Part shown: positions 48,851 to 61,880 of the stretch, piece after piece
Position numbering within the stretch: the stretch's first letter is position 1
Layout of the letters: each line of letters starts with the position of its first letter
Assembly (NCBI GenBank): GCA_943737045.1
Contig: CALSFV010000013.1
Location: 968,501-1,032,500, forward strand
Direction of reading: 5' to 3'
Length of the DNA: 64,000 nt
Source: Parapristionchus giblindavisi
Lineage: Eukaryota; Nematoda; Chromadorea; Rhabditida; Diplogasteridae
Program-made: the position numbers and the translations under genes
The notes under the pieces: model-generated
What the model saw: only the letters and a program-made list of their open reading frames with translations
What the model was told of the DNA's origin: nothing
Database searches by the model: none

Positions 48851-50210
48851 GCTGCGAAATCGAAATTTTAAAGTATAAATTCAGTGTGAGGCAGAGGCGA
48901 GACGGGTTAGGTGGGGTTGGTCGCCTTCGCGGCGATAGAGGTCGTGTGTATGGTAGAGTGAGTGTGTGGAGTGTGTATAGGGAGTGGAGAGTGATTGCCC
49001 CCACTCTCTTTCTCTATTCTATACTCAGAATTAAAATATTTACGAAAAGTTTGTGAATTAACAAAATTAGTGAATTCCAGGTCAAGAGCTATCTGTACAT
49101 GCGCCATAGTAAATGCAACTGATTGAACGCGCCTTGAGCACTCGTTTGACTACTTACAAGACTATGTACAAGAGACACGATCATGCATTTTAACGTGTGA
49201 ATTTACATTGGAAAAGTCAGTACTGAAAAATCATTGAAATTTTAAAAATTTAAAAAAATTGAATTTTGATCAAAATGAGTAGAAATGGCTATAAAACGTC
49301 TATAACTAGTCTGTATGTGCGTATACCTTGTTTAAAATCACAATTTAAATCACTTTTAATTTCCAGACTGGAATGTCCGGTGCCACCAGTCCTCAACCAA
49401 CCAAAGTCACGAGTAACTGCGCAAGGCGAACCAAAACCCGCCATTTGCCGCTCGAAACAGTGCCTTTCAATTGCCGGTTTTGCCTGCGCTGCGTAGCGGA
49501 CGTTGCGGCGCGTCTAACGCGCGCTTCCGGAGCTCAAACGGTCCATTTTGAAGCAAATTATGACCATTTTAGTGAGAATTGTCACCATTTCCCTTGTATT
49601 CACTGTAATGGCTACAATACGTCCATAAGTAGTGTCATATGTGCGTATGAGTTGTTTAAAGTCATGATTTAACTCTGTTAAAGTTATCAGAGAGCGGGGA
49701 ATTGCTCCGTGACCGCTTCTTCCCTGTGGCTGTATAGAGAGAGGAGAGAGTGAGTGCGCGCACGTCTCTCTCTCTCACACTCCCTCCCTCACTCTCCCTG
49801 TACTAGTGATAGTCCAGACTGTAACTTCCTTCAGTCTGGACCGAATTTAACACTTGTTTCAGCAATTCTTATGTAATTGTGCATGGAGAATTCATTAAAC
49901 ACACATTTACAGCGCTCAGACAACGTTGAACCAGTCGAAATAGCATTTTTACCCTATTTTTTCGATATATTCGATAAAAATCAATATTTAATGTAATCAG
50001 AGAGTGATAAAAATATGAAATTTGAACTCACGAACCTCAAATTGTTCAGTACATGCTGATGGAGCACGAGTGAAGAGTCCCCAGACTCCTGAAATGAATA
50101 AATTAGCTAGGAATGTCTGTAATTGAGTGGTTAGTGATAATGTGTGACAAATATCAATATATCACCATGATATATAGATATTATTGAAATATTATTTATT
50201 TTCCCCGAAG

Positions 50211-50398
50211 GGAAGGGCCGATCCTGGAGGCAGTGCAATACCAGGCCGACCCGTGGTGGGCGAGGAGCAAGCCCCTGCAAACCCACCTGGTTTCAAAAAT
50301 CAGTTAATCTCGATGTTATCAATTGATAACGTACCGGAGATTAAGCCGATAAGAACAGATACTACACTTTGATCTTAGCCAAAAGGCCGAGAAGCGAT
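50211..50398 (-). ncRNA. U2: U2 snRNA, copy 10
   Basis: Full-length and intact, in a 1548-bp unit with the GATTGAACG marker. Confidence 0.95.
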
Positions 50399-51758
50399 GC
50401 TGCGAAATCGAAATTTTAAAGTATAAATTCAGTGTGAGGCAGAGGCGAGACGGGTTAGGTGGGGTTGGTCGCCTTCGCGGCGATAGAGGTCGTGTGTATG
50501 GTAGAGTGAGTGTGTGGAGTGTGTATAGGGAGTGGAGAGTGATTGCCCCCACTCTCTTTCTCTATTCTATACTCAGAATTAAAATATTTACGAAAAGTTT
50601 GTGAATTAACAAAATTAGTGAATTCCAGGTCAAGAGCTATCTGTACATGCGCCATAGTAAATGCAACTGATTGAACGCGCCTTGAGCACTCGTTTGACTA
50701 CTTACAAGACTATGTACAAGAGACACGATCATGCATTTTAACGTGTGAATTTACATTGGAAAAGTCAGTACTGAAAAATCATTGAAATTTTAAAAATTTA
50801 AAAAAATTGAATTTTGATCAAAATGAGTAGAAATGGCTATAAAACGTCTATAACTAGTCTGTATGTGCGTATACCTTGTTTAAAATCACAATTTAAATCA
50901 CTTTTAATTTCCAGACTGGAATGTCCGGTGCCACCAGTCCTCAACCAACCAAAGTCACGAGTAACTGCGCAAGGCGAACCAAAACCCGCCATTTGCCGCT
51001 CGAAACAGTGCCTTTCAATTGCCGGTTTTGCCTGCGCTGCGTAGCGGACGTTGCGGCGCGTCTAACGCGCGCTTCCGGAGCTCAAACGGTCCATTTTGAA
51101 GCAAATTATGACCATTTTAGTGAGAATTGTCACCATTTCCCTTGTATTCACTGTAATGGCTACAATACGTCCATAAGTAGTGTCATATGTGCGTATGAGT
51201 TGTTTAAAGTCATGATTTAACTCTGTTAAAGTTATCAGAGAGCGGGGAATTGCTCCGTGACCGCTTCTTCCCTGTGGCTGTATAGAGAGAGGAGAGAGTG
51301 AGTGCGCGCACGTCTCTCTCTCTCACACTCCCTCCCTCACTCTCCCTGTACTAGTGATAGTCCAGACTGTAACTTCCTTCAGTCTGGACCGAATTTAACA
51401 CTTGTTTCAGCAATTCTTATGTAATTGTGCATGGAGAATTCATTAAACACACATTTACAGCGCTCAGACAACGTTGAACCAGTCGAAATAGCATTTTTAC
51501 CCTATTTTTTCGATATATTCGATAAAAATCAATATTTAATGTAATCAGAGAGTGATAAAAATATGAAATTTGAACTCACGAACCTCAAATTGTTCAGTAC
51601 ATGCTGATGGAGCACGAGTGAAGAGTCCCCAGACTCCTGAAATGAATAAATTAGCTAGGAATGTCTGTAATTGAGTGGTTAGTGATAATGTGTGACAAAT
51701 ATCAATATATCACCATGATATATAGATATTATTGAAATATTATTTATTTTCCCCGAAG

Positions 51759-51946
51759 GGAAGGGCCGATCCTGGAGGCAGTGCAATACCAGGCCGACCC
51801 GTGGTGGGCGAGGAGCAAGCCCCTGCAAACCCACCTGGTTTCAAAAATCAGTTAATCTCGATGTTATCAATTGATAACGTACCGGAGATTAAGCCGATAA
51901 GAACAGATACTACACTTTGATCTTAGCCAAAAGGCCGAGAAGCGAT
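51759..51946 (-). ncRNA. U2: U2 snRNA, copy 11 (last uninterrupted)
   Basis: Full-length and intact. It is the last uninterrupted copy: every U2 to its right in the window carries the insert. Its unit has the GATTGAACG marker, which is shared with the first two insert-bearing units and hints at their common origin. Confidence 0.95.
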
Positions 51947-53307
51947 GCTGCGAAATCGAAATTTTAAAGTATAAATTCAGTGTGAGGCAGAGGCGAGACG
52001 GGTTAGGTGGGGTTGGTCGCCTTCGCGGCGATAGAGGTCGTGTGTATGGTAGAGTGAGTGTGTGGAGTGTGTATAGGGAGTGGAGAGTGATTGCCCCCAC
52101 TCTCTTTCTCTATTCTATACTCAGAATTAAAATATTTACGAAAAGTTTGTGAATTAACAAAATTAGTGAATTCCAGGTCAAGAGCTATCTGTACATGCGC
52201 CATAGTAAATGCAACTGATTGAACGCGCCTTGAGCACTCGTTTGACTACTTACAAGACTATGTACAAGAGACACGATCATGCATTTTAACGTGTGAATTT
52301 ACATTGGAAAAGTCAGTACTGAAAAATCATTGAAATTTTAAAAATTTAAAAAAATTGAATTTTGATCAAAATGAGTAGAAATGGCTATAAAACGTCTATA
52401 ACTAGTCTGTATGTGCGTATACCTTGTTTAAAATCACAATTTAAATCACTTTTAATTTCCAGACTGGAATGTCCGGTGCCACCAGTCCTCAACCAACCAA
52501 AGTCACGAGTAACTGCGCAAGGCGAACCAAAACCCGCCATTTGCCGCTCGAAACAGTGCCTTTCAATTGCCGGTTTTGCCTGCGCTGCGTAGCGGACGTT
52601 GCGGCGCGTCTAACGCGCGCTTCCGGAGCTCAAACGGTCCATTTTGAAGCAAATTATGACCATTTTAGTGAGAATTGTCACCATTTCCCTTGTATTCACT
52701 GTAATGGCTACAATACGTCCATAAGTAGTGTCATATGTGCGTATGAGTTGTTTAAAGTCATGATTTAACTCTGTTAAAGTTATCAGAGAGCGGGGAATTG
52801 CTCCGTGACCGCTTCTTCCCTGTGGCTGTATAGAGAGAGGAGAGAGTGAGTGCGCGCACGTCTCTCTCTCTCACACTCCCTCCCTCACTCTCCCTGTACT
52901 AGTGATAGTCCAGACTGTAACTTCCTTCAGTCTGGACCGAATTTAACACTTGTTTCAGCAATTCTTATGTAATTGTGCATGGAGAATTCATTAAACACAC
53001 ATTTACAGCGCTCAGACAACGTTGAACCAGTCGAAATAGCATTTTTACCCTATTTTTTTCGATATATTCGATAAACATCAATATTTAATGTAATCAGAGA
53101 GTGATAAAAATATGAAATTTGAACTCACGAACCTCAAATTGTTCAGTACATGCTGATGGAGCACGAGTGAAGAGTCCCCAGACTCCTGAAATGAATAAAT
53201 TAGCTAGGAATGTCTGTAATTGAGTGGTTAGTGATAATGTGTGACAAATATCAATATATCACCATGATATATAGATATTATTGAAATATTATTTATTTTC
53301 CCCGAAG

Positions 53308-54804
53308 GGAAGGGCCGATCCTGGAGGCAGTGCAATACCAGGCCGACCCGTGGTGGGCGAGGAGCAAGCCCCTGCAAACCCACCTGGTTTCAAAAATCAG
53401 TTAATCTCGATGTTATCAATTGATAACGTACCGGAGATTAAGCCGATAAGAACAGATTTGACAAGTTTATTAGAACATTTGGTCAATGGGACCACAAAGA
53501 AAGAGCGAATAGGTCACTGAGTGACCCAAAGAGACACAAGAGTGGAGTGTCACTGACCATAGAAAGACCTCGGGGTCACCGGCGCCAAACTACAGACAAA
53601 TGACAGAGCCACAGAAAATGGTAGAGTACAACCGAGTATCAATGCCAATGGGTTCAATACGAATGGCTCTAGAGTCTTGGGACAGGTCGACTCAAATAGA
53701 GAAGGCTAGAGAGGTCAATGGGTTTGATAGGTTTGCCTAACTAGAGTTCAATGTAATGAGAGACTGTATAACGAGTGCTAGTGATTGAAACGAACGAAAT
53801 GGGGCAAGTGATACTGGTGTGACTGTGGACAAAGGAAAACGTGAATCTAAGCCTTGGGATCATATCGGCTACGCAGGGGACACACTATCAGGGAATGGGT
53901 TAGGGTAATCTCTGGACAGTGCGCACTCCGCACATGCAAATCTTGGTAGAACCATAATGGAAGGCGTCCCGCGTATCGACCACCGATGGGACCCGTTCAT
54001 CAGTACACGACATCTCCGTGGGTTTGAGAGTACGGTAGATGACGTGCCTGGAATTTGGGTGGATCAGGTGGGAAAAGGAAAGATAGACAACGAAACCGAA
54101 TCACAAAACATTAACCTGGTTTAGCTCCGACTGCTGTTCGAAAACGGGCTCCATCCTCGTAGGGGGTCTTGAACAGGCCATAGCTTCAGCTGGCCAACGG
54201 CGGCGAGTAGTCTTTATGAGACGAGGCGTCGTAGAGGACGTCCGTGCGTCAAGGTGGCTCCTCAGCGGGCGAAGGGCAGAGTCCCTCAGGCGAAGAGGGG
54301 ATGAGCGAGCAAGGGGGTGTACTTGGGTAGGGGTGGGGTAGACGAACGGCCAGCCAATGGATCCCCAGGCGGGTGTAGTCAAGCAAGGGCACAGAACTGG
54401 GTTTGCGATAGTCTGTGTGAGCTCCCTTGGTGATACAACGGACCTGGTTCACCATTGGGGGCCTCTCCAGAAGGCGCGAAGACGAGGGAAGATGAGAAGT
54501 GAAGAGGAGACGCGGCCAGTATCGATCCGAAAATCAATCGATACGGGCGGGAAGAAGAAGGCACGTGTCCTGTCCACGTGATCGCCCCTCTACTAGAGAA
54601 GCATCGATCAACCGGAATCAGCACGGTTGAAGATAGCTTCGCCTAGTAGAGGTCGAAGGTCCATGGTCGAAGGCGTGGCAACTGCGGCAGACGTGGCGAC
54701 GGCGTGACAAGCAGACGAGCGAGTAGATGAGCCGTTGATGTTGAAGACCGAGCAGATGAACACGAGAAGACACTTTGATCTTAGCCAAAAGGCCGAGAAG
54801 CGAT
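53308..54804 (-). pseudogene. U2: U2 snRNA copy 12, split by insert
   Basis: The 5' part (54804 to 54770, U2 nt 1-35) and 3' part (53457 to 53308, nt 39-188) are otherwise unchanged. They are separated by a 1312-bp insert that replaces nt 36-38 (AGT) of the branch-site recognition sequence GTAGTA. The promoter side and Sm site remain, so the locus may still be transcribed, but a normal U2 cannot form unless the insert is removed. No splice-site pair that would do so is evident. Confidence 0.95.
53458..54769 (-). mobile_element. U2-targeted insert, copy 1
   Basis: The insert is about 1312 bp, in the same orientation as U2. In that orientation it begins CTTCTCGTGTTCATCTGCTC and ends CTAATAAACTTGTCAA. 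AATAAA lies 9 bp before the 3' end with no poly(A) tail. Near the 3' end GGTCACT-C-AGTGACC (53512-53526) is a perfect hairpin. The insertion removed 3 bp of target and made no duplication. The longest open frames, about 93 codons on the minus strand, show no recognised domain, so it is non-autonomous. Best candidates are a short internally deleted relative of a site-specific non-LTR element (Keno elements are known to target U2 genes in fish) or an unrelated transposon. The boundary at ACA (54770-54772) is ambiguous by 3 bp. Confidence 0.75.
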
Positions 54805-56165
54805 GCTGCGAAATCGAAATTTTAAAGTATAAATTCAGTGTGAGGCAGAGGCGAGACGGGTTAGGTGGGGTTGGTCGCCTTCGCGGCGATAGAGGTCGTG
54901 TGTATGGTAGAGTGAGTGTGTGGAGTGTGTATAGGGAGTGGAGAGTGATTGCCCCCACTCTCTTTCTCTATTCTATACTCAGAATTAAAATATTTACGAA
55001 AAGTTTGTGAATTAACAAAATTAGTGAATTCCAGGTCAAGAGCTATCTGTACATGCGCCATAGTAAATGCAACTGATTGAACGCGCCTTGAGCACTCGTT
55101 TGACTACTTACAAGACTATGTACAAGAGACACGATCATGCATTTTAACGTGTGAATTTACATTGGAAAAGTCAGTACTGAAAAATCATTGAAATTTTAAA
55201 AATTTAAAAAAATTGAATTTTGATCAAAATGAGTAGAAATGGCTATAAAACGTCTATAACTAGTCTGTATGTGCGTATACCTTGTTTAAAATCACAATTT
55301 AAATCACTTTTAATTTCCAGACTGGAATGTCCGGTGCCACCAGTCCTCAACCAACCAAAGTCACGAGTAACTGCGCAAGGCGAACCAAAACCCGCCATTT
55401 GCCGCTCGAAACAGTGCCTTTCAATTGCCGGTTTTGCCTGCGCTGCGTAGCGGACGTTGCGGCGCGTCTAACGCGCGCTTCCGGAGCTCAAACGGTCCAT
55501 TTTGAAGCAAATTATGACCATTTTAGTGAGAATTGTCACCATTTCCCTTGTATTCACTGTAATGGCTACAATACGTCCATAAGTAGTGTCATATGTGCGT
55601 ATGAGTTGTTTAAAGTCATGATTTAACTCTGTTAAAGTTATCAGAGAGCGGGGAATTGCTCCGTGACCGCTTCTTCCCTGTGGCTGTATAGAGAGAGGAG
55701 AGAGTGAGTGCGCGCACGTCTCTCTCTCTCACACTCCCTCCCTCACTCTCCCTGTACTAGTGATAGTCCAGACTGTAACTTCCTTCAGTCTGGACCGAAT
55801 TTAACACTTGTTTCAGCAATTCTTATGTAATTGTGCATGGAGAATTCATTAAACACACATTTACAGCGCTCAGACAACGTTGAACCAGTCGAAATAGCAT
55901 TTTTACCCTATTTTTTTCGATATATTCGATAAACATCAATATTTAATGTAATCAGAGAGTGATAAAAATATGAAATTTGAACTCACGAACCTCAAATTGT
56001 TCAGTACATGCTGATGGAGCACGAGTGAAGAGTCCCCAGACTCCTGAAATGAATAAATTAGCTAGGAATGTCTGTAATTGAGTGGTTAGTGATAATGTGT
56101 GACAAATATCAATATATCACCATGATATATAGATATTATTGAAATATTATTTATTTTCCCCGAAG

Positions 56166-57662
56166 GGAAGGGCCGATCCTGGAGGCAGTGCAATACCAGG
56201 CCGACCCGTGGTGGGCGAGGAGCAAGCCCCTGCAAACCCACCTGGTTTCAAAAATCAGTTAATCTCGATGTTATCAATTGATAACGTACCGGAGATTAAG
56301 CCGATAAGAACAGATTTGACAAGTTTATTAGAACATTTGGTCAATGGGACCACAAAGAAAGAGCGAATAGGTCACTGAGTGACCCAAAGAGACACAAGAG
56401 TGGAGTGTCACTGACCATAGAAAGACCTCGGGGTCACCGGCGCCAAACTACAGACAAATGACAGAGCCACAGAAAATGGTAGAGTACAACCGAGTATCAA
56501 TGCCAATGGGTTCAATACGAATGGCTCTAGAGTCTTGGGACAGGTCGACTCAAATAGAGAAGGCTAGAGAGGTCAATGGGTTTGATAGGTTTGCCTAACT
56601 AGAGTTCAATGTAATGAGAGACTGTATAACGAGTGCTAGTGATTGAAACGAACGAAATGGGGCAAGTGATACTGGTGTGACTGTGGACAAAGGAAAACGT
56701 GAATCTAAGCCTTGGGATCATATCGGCTACGCAGGGGACACACTATCAGGGAATGGGTTAGGGTAATCTCTGGACAGTGCGCACTCCGCACATGCAAATC
56801 TTGGTAGAACCATAATGGAAGGCGTCCCGCGTATCGACCACCGATGGGACCCGTTCATCAGTACACGACATCTCCGTGGGTTTGAGAGTACGGTAGATGA
56901 CGTGCCTGGAATTTGGGTGGATCAGGTGGGAAAAGGAAAGATAGACAACGAAACCGAATCACAAAACATTAACCTGGTTTAGCTCCGACTGCTGTTCGAA
57001 AACGGGCTCCATCCTCGTAGGGGGTCTTGAACAGGCCATAGCTTCAGCTGGCCAACGGCGGCGAGTAGTCTTTATGAGACGAGGCGTCGTAGAGGACGTC
57101 CGTGCGTCAAGGTGGCTCCTCAGCGGGCGAAGGGCAGAGTCCCTCAGGCGAAGAGGGGATGAGCGAGCAAGGGGGTGTACTTGGGTAGGGGTGGGGTAGA
57201 CGAACGGCCAGCCAATGGATCCCCAGGCGGGTGTAGTCAAGCAAGGGCACAGAACTGGGTTTGCGATAGTCTGTGTGAGCTCCCTTGGTGATACAACGGA
57301 CCTGGTTCACCATTGGGGGCCTCTCCAGAAGGCGCGAAGACGAGGGAAGATGAGAAGTGAAGAGGAGACGCGGCCAGTATCGATCCGAAAATCAATCGAT
57401 ACGGGCGGGAAGAAGAAGGCACGTGTCCTGTCCACGTGATCGCCCCTCTACTAGAGAAGCATCGATCAACCGGAATCAGCACGGTTGAAGATAGCTTCGC
57501 CTAGTAGAGGTCGAAGGTCCATGGTCGAAGGCGTGGCAACTGCGGCAGACGTGGCGACGGCGTGACAAGCAGACGAGCGAGTAGATGAGCCGTTGATGTT
57601 GAAGACCGAGCAGATGAACACGAGAAGACACTTTGATCTTAGCCAAAAGGCCGAGAAGCGAT
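56166..57662 (-). pseudogene. U2: U2 snRNA copy 13, split by insert
   Basis: The break is the same as in copy 12, with the 5' part at 57662-57628 and 3' part at 56315-56166. The junctions are identical to the base, which argues for descent from one insertion event. The upstream spacer carries GATTCAACG rather than the GATTGAACG found beyond copy 12. Confidence 0.95.
56316..57627 (-). mobile_element. U2-targeted insert, copy 2
   Basis: It is 1312 bp and appears identical to copy 1, including the variants AGAGTACAACC, GGTTCAATACG and GGGATCATATC. Together they form subtype A of the insert. Confidence 0.75.
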
Positions 57663-59023
57663 GCTGCGAAATCGAAATTTTAAAGTATAAATTCAGTGTG
57701 AGGCAGAGGCGAGACGGGTTAGGTGGGGTTGGTCGCCTTCGCGGCGATAGAGGTCGTGTGTATGGTAGAGTGAGTGTGTGGAGTGTGTATAGGGAGTGGA
57801 GAGTGATTGCCCCCACTCTCTTTCTCTATTCTATACTCAGAATTAAAATATTTACGAAAAGTTTGTGAATTAACAAAATTAGTGAATTCCAGGTCAAGAG
57901 CTATCTGTACATGCGCCATAGTAAATGCAACTGATTCAACGCGCCTTGAGCACTCGTTTGACTACTTACAAGACTATGTACAAGAGACACGATCATGCAT
58001 TTTAACGTGTGAATTTACATTGGAAAAGTCAGTACTGAAAAATCATTGAAATTTTAAAAATTTAAAAAAATTGAATTTTGATCAAAATGAGTAGAAATGG
58101 CTATAAAACGTCTATAACTAGTCTGTATGTGCGTATACCTTGTTTAAAATCACAATTTAAATCACTTTTAATTTCCAGACTGGAATGTCCGGTGCCACCA
58201 GTCCTCAACCAACCAAAGTCACGAGTAACTGCGCAAGGCGAACCAAAACCCGCCATTTGCCGCTCGAAACAGTGCCTTTCAATTGCCGGTTTTGCCTGCG
58301 CTGCGTAGCGGACGTTGCGGCGCGTCTAACGCGCGCTTCCGGAGCTCAAACGGTCCATTTTGAAGCAAATTATGACCATTTTAGTGAGAATTGTCACCAT
58401 TTCCCTTGTATTCACTGTAATGGCTACAATACGTCCATAAGTAGTGTCATATGTGCGTATGAGTTGTTTAAAGTCATGATTTAACTCTGTTAAAGTTATC
58501 AGAGAGCGGGGAATTGCTCCGTGACCGCTTCTTCCCTGTGGCTGTATAGAGAGAGGAGAGAGTGAGTGCGCGCACGTCTCTCTCTCTCACACTCCCTCCC
58601 TCACTCTCCCTGTACTAGTGATAGTCCAGACTGTAACTTCCTTCAGTCTGGACCGAATTTAACACTTGTTTCAGCAATTCTTATGTAATTGTGCATGGAG
58701 AATTCATTAAACACACATTTACAGCGCTCAGACAACGTTGAACCAGTCGAAATAGCATTTTTACCCTATTTTTTTCGATATATTCGATAAACATCAATAT
58801 TTAATGTAATCAGAGAGTGATAAAAATATGAAATTTGAACTCACGAACCTCAAATTGTTCAGTACATGCTGATGGAGCACGAGTGAAGAGTCCCCAGACT
58901 CCTGAAATGAATAAATTAGCTAGGAATGTCTGTAATTGAGTGGTTAGTGATAATGTGTGACAAATATCAATATATCACCATGATATATAGATATTATTGA
59001 AATATTATTTATTTTCCCCGAAG

Positions 59024-60519
59024 GGAAGGGCCGATCCTGGAGGCAGTGCAATACCAGGCCGACCCGTGGTGGGCGAGGAGCAAGCCCCTGCAAACCCACC
59101 TGGTTTCAAAAATCAGTTAATCTCGATGTTATCAATTGATAACGTACCGGAGATTAAGCCGATAAGAACAGATTTGACAAGTTTATTAGAACATTTGGTC
59201 AATGGGACCACAAAGAAAGAGCGAATAGGTCACTGAGTGACCCAAAGAGACACGAGAGTGGAGTGTCACTGACCATAGAAAGACCTCGGGGTCACCGGCG
59301 CCAAACTACAGACAAATGACAGAGCCACAGAAAATGGTGAAGTACAACCGAGTCTCAATGCCAATGGTTTCAATGCGAATGGCTCTAGAGTCTTGGGACA
59401 GATCGACTCAGTAGAGAAGGCTAGAGAGGTCAATGGGTTTGATAGGTTTGCCTAACTAGAGTTCAATGCAATGAGAGACTGTATAACGAGTGCTAGTGAT
59501 TGAAACGAACGAAATGGGGCAAGTGATACTGGTGTGACTGTGGACAAAGGAAAACGTGAATCTAAGCCTTGGGATCTTATCGGCTACGCAGGGGACACAC
59601 TATCAGGGAATGGGTTAGGGTAATCTCTGGACAGTGCGCACTCCGCACATGCAAATCTTGGTAGATCCATAATGGAAGGCGTCCCGCGTATCGACCACCG
59701 ATGGGACCCGTTCATCAGTACACGACATCTCCGTGGGTTTGAGAGTACGGTAGATGACGTGCCTGGAATTTGGGTGGATCAGGTGGGAAAAGGAAAGATA
59801 GACAACGAAACCGAATCACAAAACATTAACCTGGTTTAGCTCCGACTGCTGTTCGAAAACGGGCTCCATCCTCGTAGGGGGTCTTGAACAGGCCATAGCT
59901 TCAGCTGGCCAACGGCGGCGAGTAGTCTTTATGAGACGAGGCGTCGTAGAGGACGTCCGTGCGTCAAGGTGGCTCCTCAGCGGGCGAAGGGCAGAGTCCC
60001 TCAGGCGAAGAGGGGATGAGCGAGCAAGGGGGTGTACTTGGGTAGGGGTGGGGTAGACGAACGGCCAGCCAATGGATCCCCAGGCGGGTGTAGTCAAGCA
60101 AGGGCACAGAACTGGGTTTGCGATAGTCTGTGTGAGCTCCCTTGGTGATACAACGGACCTGGTTCACCATTGGGGGCCTCTCCAGAAGGCGCGAAGACGA
60201 GGGAAGATGAGAAGTGAAGAGGAGACGCGGCCAGTATCGATCCGAAAATCAATCGATACGGGCGGGAAGAAGAAGGCACGTGTCCTGTCCACGTGATCGC
60301 CCCTCTACTAGAGAAGCATCGATCAACCGGAATCAGCACGGTTGAAGATAGCTTCGCCTAGTAGAGGTCGAAGGTCCATGGTCGAAGGCGTGGCAACTGC
60401 GGCAGACGTGGCGACGGCGTGACAAGCAGACGAGCGAGTAGATGAGCCGTTGATGTTGAAGACCGAGCAGATGAACACGAGAAGACACTTTGATCTTAGC
60501 CAAAAGGCCGAGAAGCGAT
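59024..60519 (-). pseudogene. U2: U2 snRNA copy 14, split by insert
   Basis: The U2 parts are 60519-60485 and 59173-59024, with the same junctions as copy 12. The unit carries the extra T and AAACATC markers downstream of the gene, as do all interrupted units. Confidence 0.95.
59174..60484 (-). mobile_element. U2-targeted insert, copy 3
   Basis: It is 1311 bp. It differs from copies 1 and 2 at about ten scattered positions in its 3' half (for example GTGAAGTAC, GTTTCAATGCG, GACTCAGTAGAG, GGGATCTTATC, GTAGATCC) and represents subtype B. The 5' half and both junctions are unchanged. Confidence 0.75.
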
Positions 60520-61880
60520 GCTGCGAAATCGAAATTTTAAAGTATAAATTCAGTGTGAGGCAGAGGCGAGACGGGTTAGGTGGGGTTGGTCGCCTTCGCG
60601 GCGATAGAGGTCGTGTGTATGGTAGAGTGAGTGTGTGGAGTGTGTATAGGGAGTGGAGAGTGATTGCCCCCACTCTCTTTCTCTATTCTATACTCAGAAT
60701 TAAAATATTTACGAAAAGTTTGTGAATTAACAAAATTAGTGAATTCCAGGTCAAGAGCTATCTGTACATGCGCCATAGTAAATGCAACTGATTCAACGCG
60801 CCTTGAGCACTCGTTTGACTACTTACAAGACTATGTACAAGAGACACGATCATGCATTTTAACGTGTGAATTTACATTGGAAAAGTCAGTACTGAAAAAT
60901 CATTGAAATTTTAAAAATTTAAAAAAATTGAATTTTGATCAAAATGAGTAGAAATGGCTATAAAACGTCTATAACTAGTCTGTATGTGCGTATACCTTGT
61001 TTAAAATCACAATTTAAATCACTTTTAATTTCCAGACTGGAATGTCCGGTGCCACCAGTCCTCAACCAACCAAAGTCACGAGTAACTGCGCAAGGCGAAC
61101 CAAAACCCGCCATTTGCCGCTCGAAACAGTGCCTTTCAATTGCCGGTTTTGCCTGCGCTGCGTAGCGGACGTTGCGGCGCGTCTAACGCGCGCTTCCGGA
61201 GCTCAAACGGTCCATTTTGAAGCAAATTATGACCATTTTAGTGAGAATTGTCACCATTTCCCTTGTATTCACTGTAATGGCTACAATACGTCCATAAGTA
61301 GTGTCATATGTGCGTATGAGTTGTTTAAAGTCATGATTTAACTCTGTTAAAGTTATCAGAGAGCGGGGAATTGCTCCGTGACCGCTTCTTCCCTGTGGCT
61401 GTATAGAGAGAGGAGAGAGTGAGTGCGCGCACGTCTCTCTCTCTCACACTCCCTCCCTCACTCTCCCTGTACTAGTGATAGTCCAGACTGTAACTTCCTT
61501 CAGTCTGGACCGAATTTAACACTTGTTTCAGCAATTCTTATGTAATTGTGCATGGAGAATTCATTAAACACACATTTACAGCGCTCAGACAACGTTGAAC
61601 CAGTCGAAATAGCATTTTTACCCTATTTTTTTCGATATATTCGATAAACATCAATATTTAATGTAATCAGAGAGTGATAAAAATATGAAATTTGAACTCA
61701 CGAACCTCAAATTGTTCAGTACATGCTGATGGAGCACGAGTGAAGAGTCCCCAGACTCCTGAAATGAATAAATTAGCTAGGAATGTCTGTAATTGAGTGG
61801 TTAGTGATAATGTGTGACAAATATCAATATATCACCATGATATATAGATATTATTGAAATATTATTTATTTTCCCCGAAG

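Noticed and set aside
54101..54624. 68-93 codon frames in the insert as a real protein
   Set aside because: They overlap in different frames, show no recognisable domain or motif and include low-complexity Pro/Ser/Arg stretches. I cannot support a coding call.
53458..54769. Insert in U2 as a spliced intron
   Set aside because: In U2 orientation the 3' boundary ends GTCAA|ATCTG with no AG, and the insertion also deletes three U2 bases, so removal would not restore U2.
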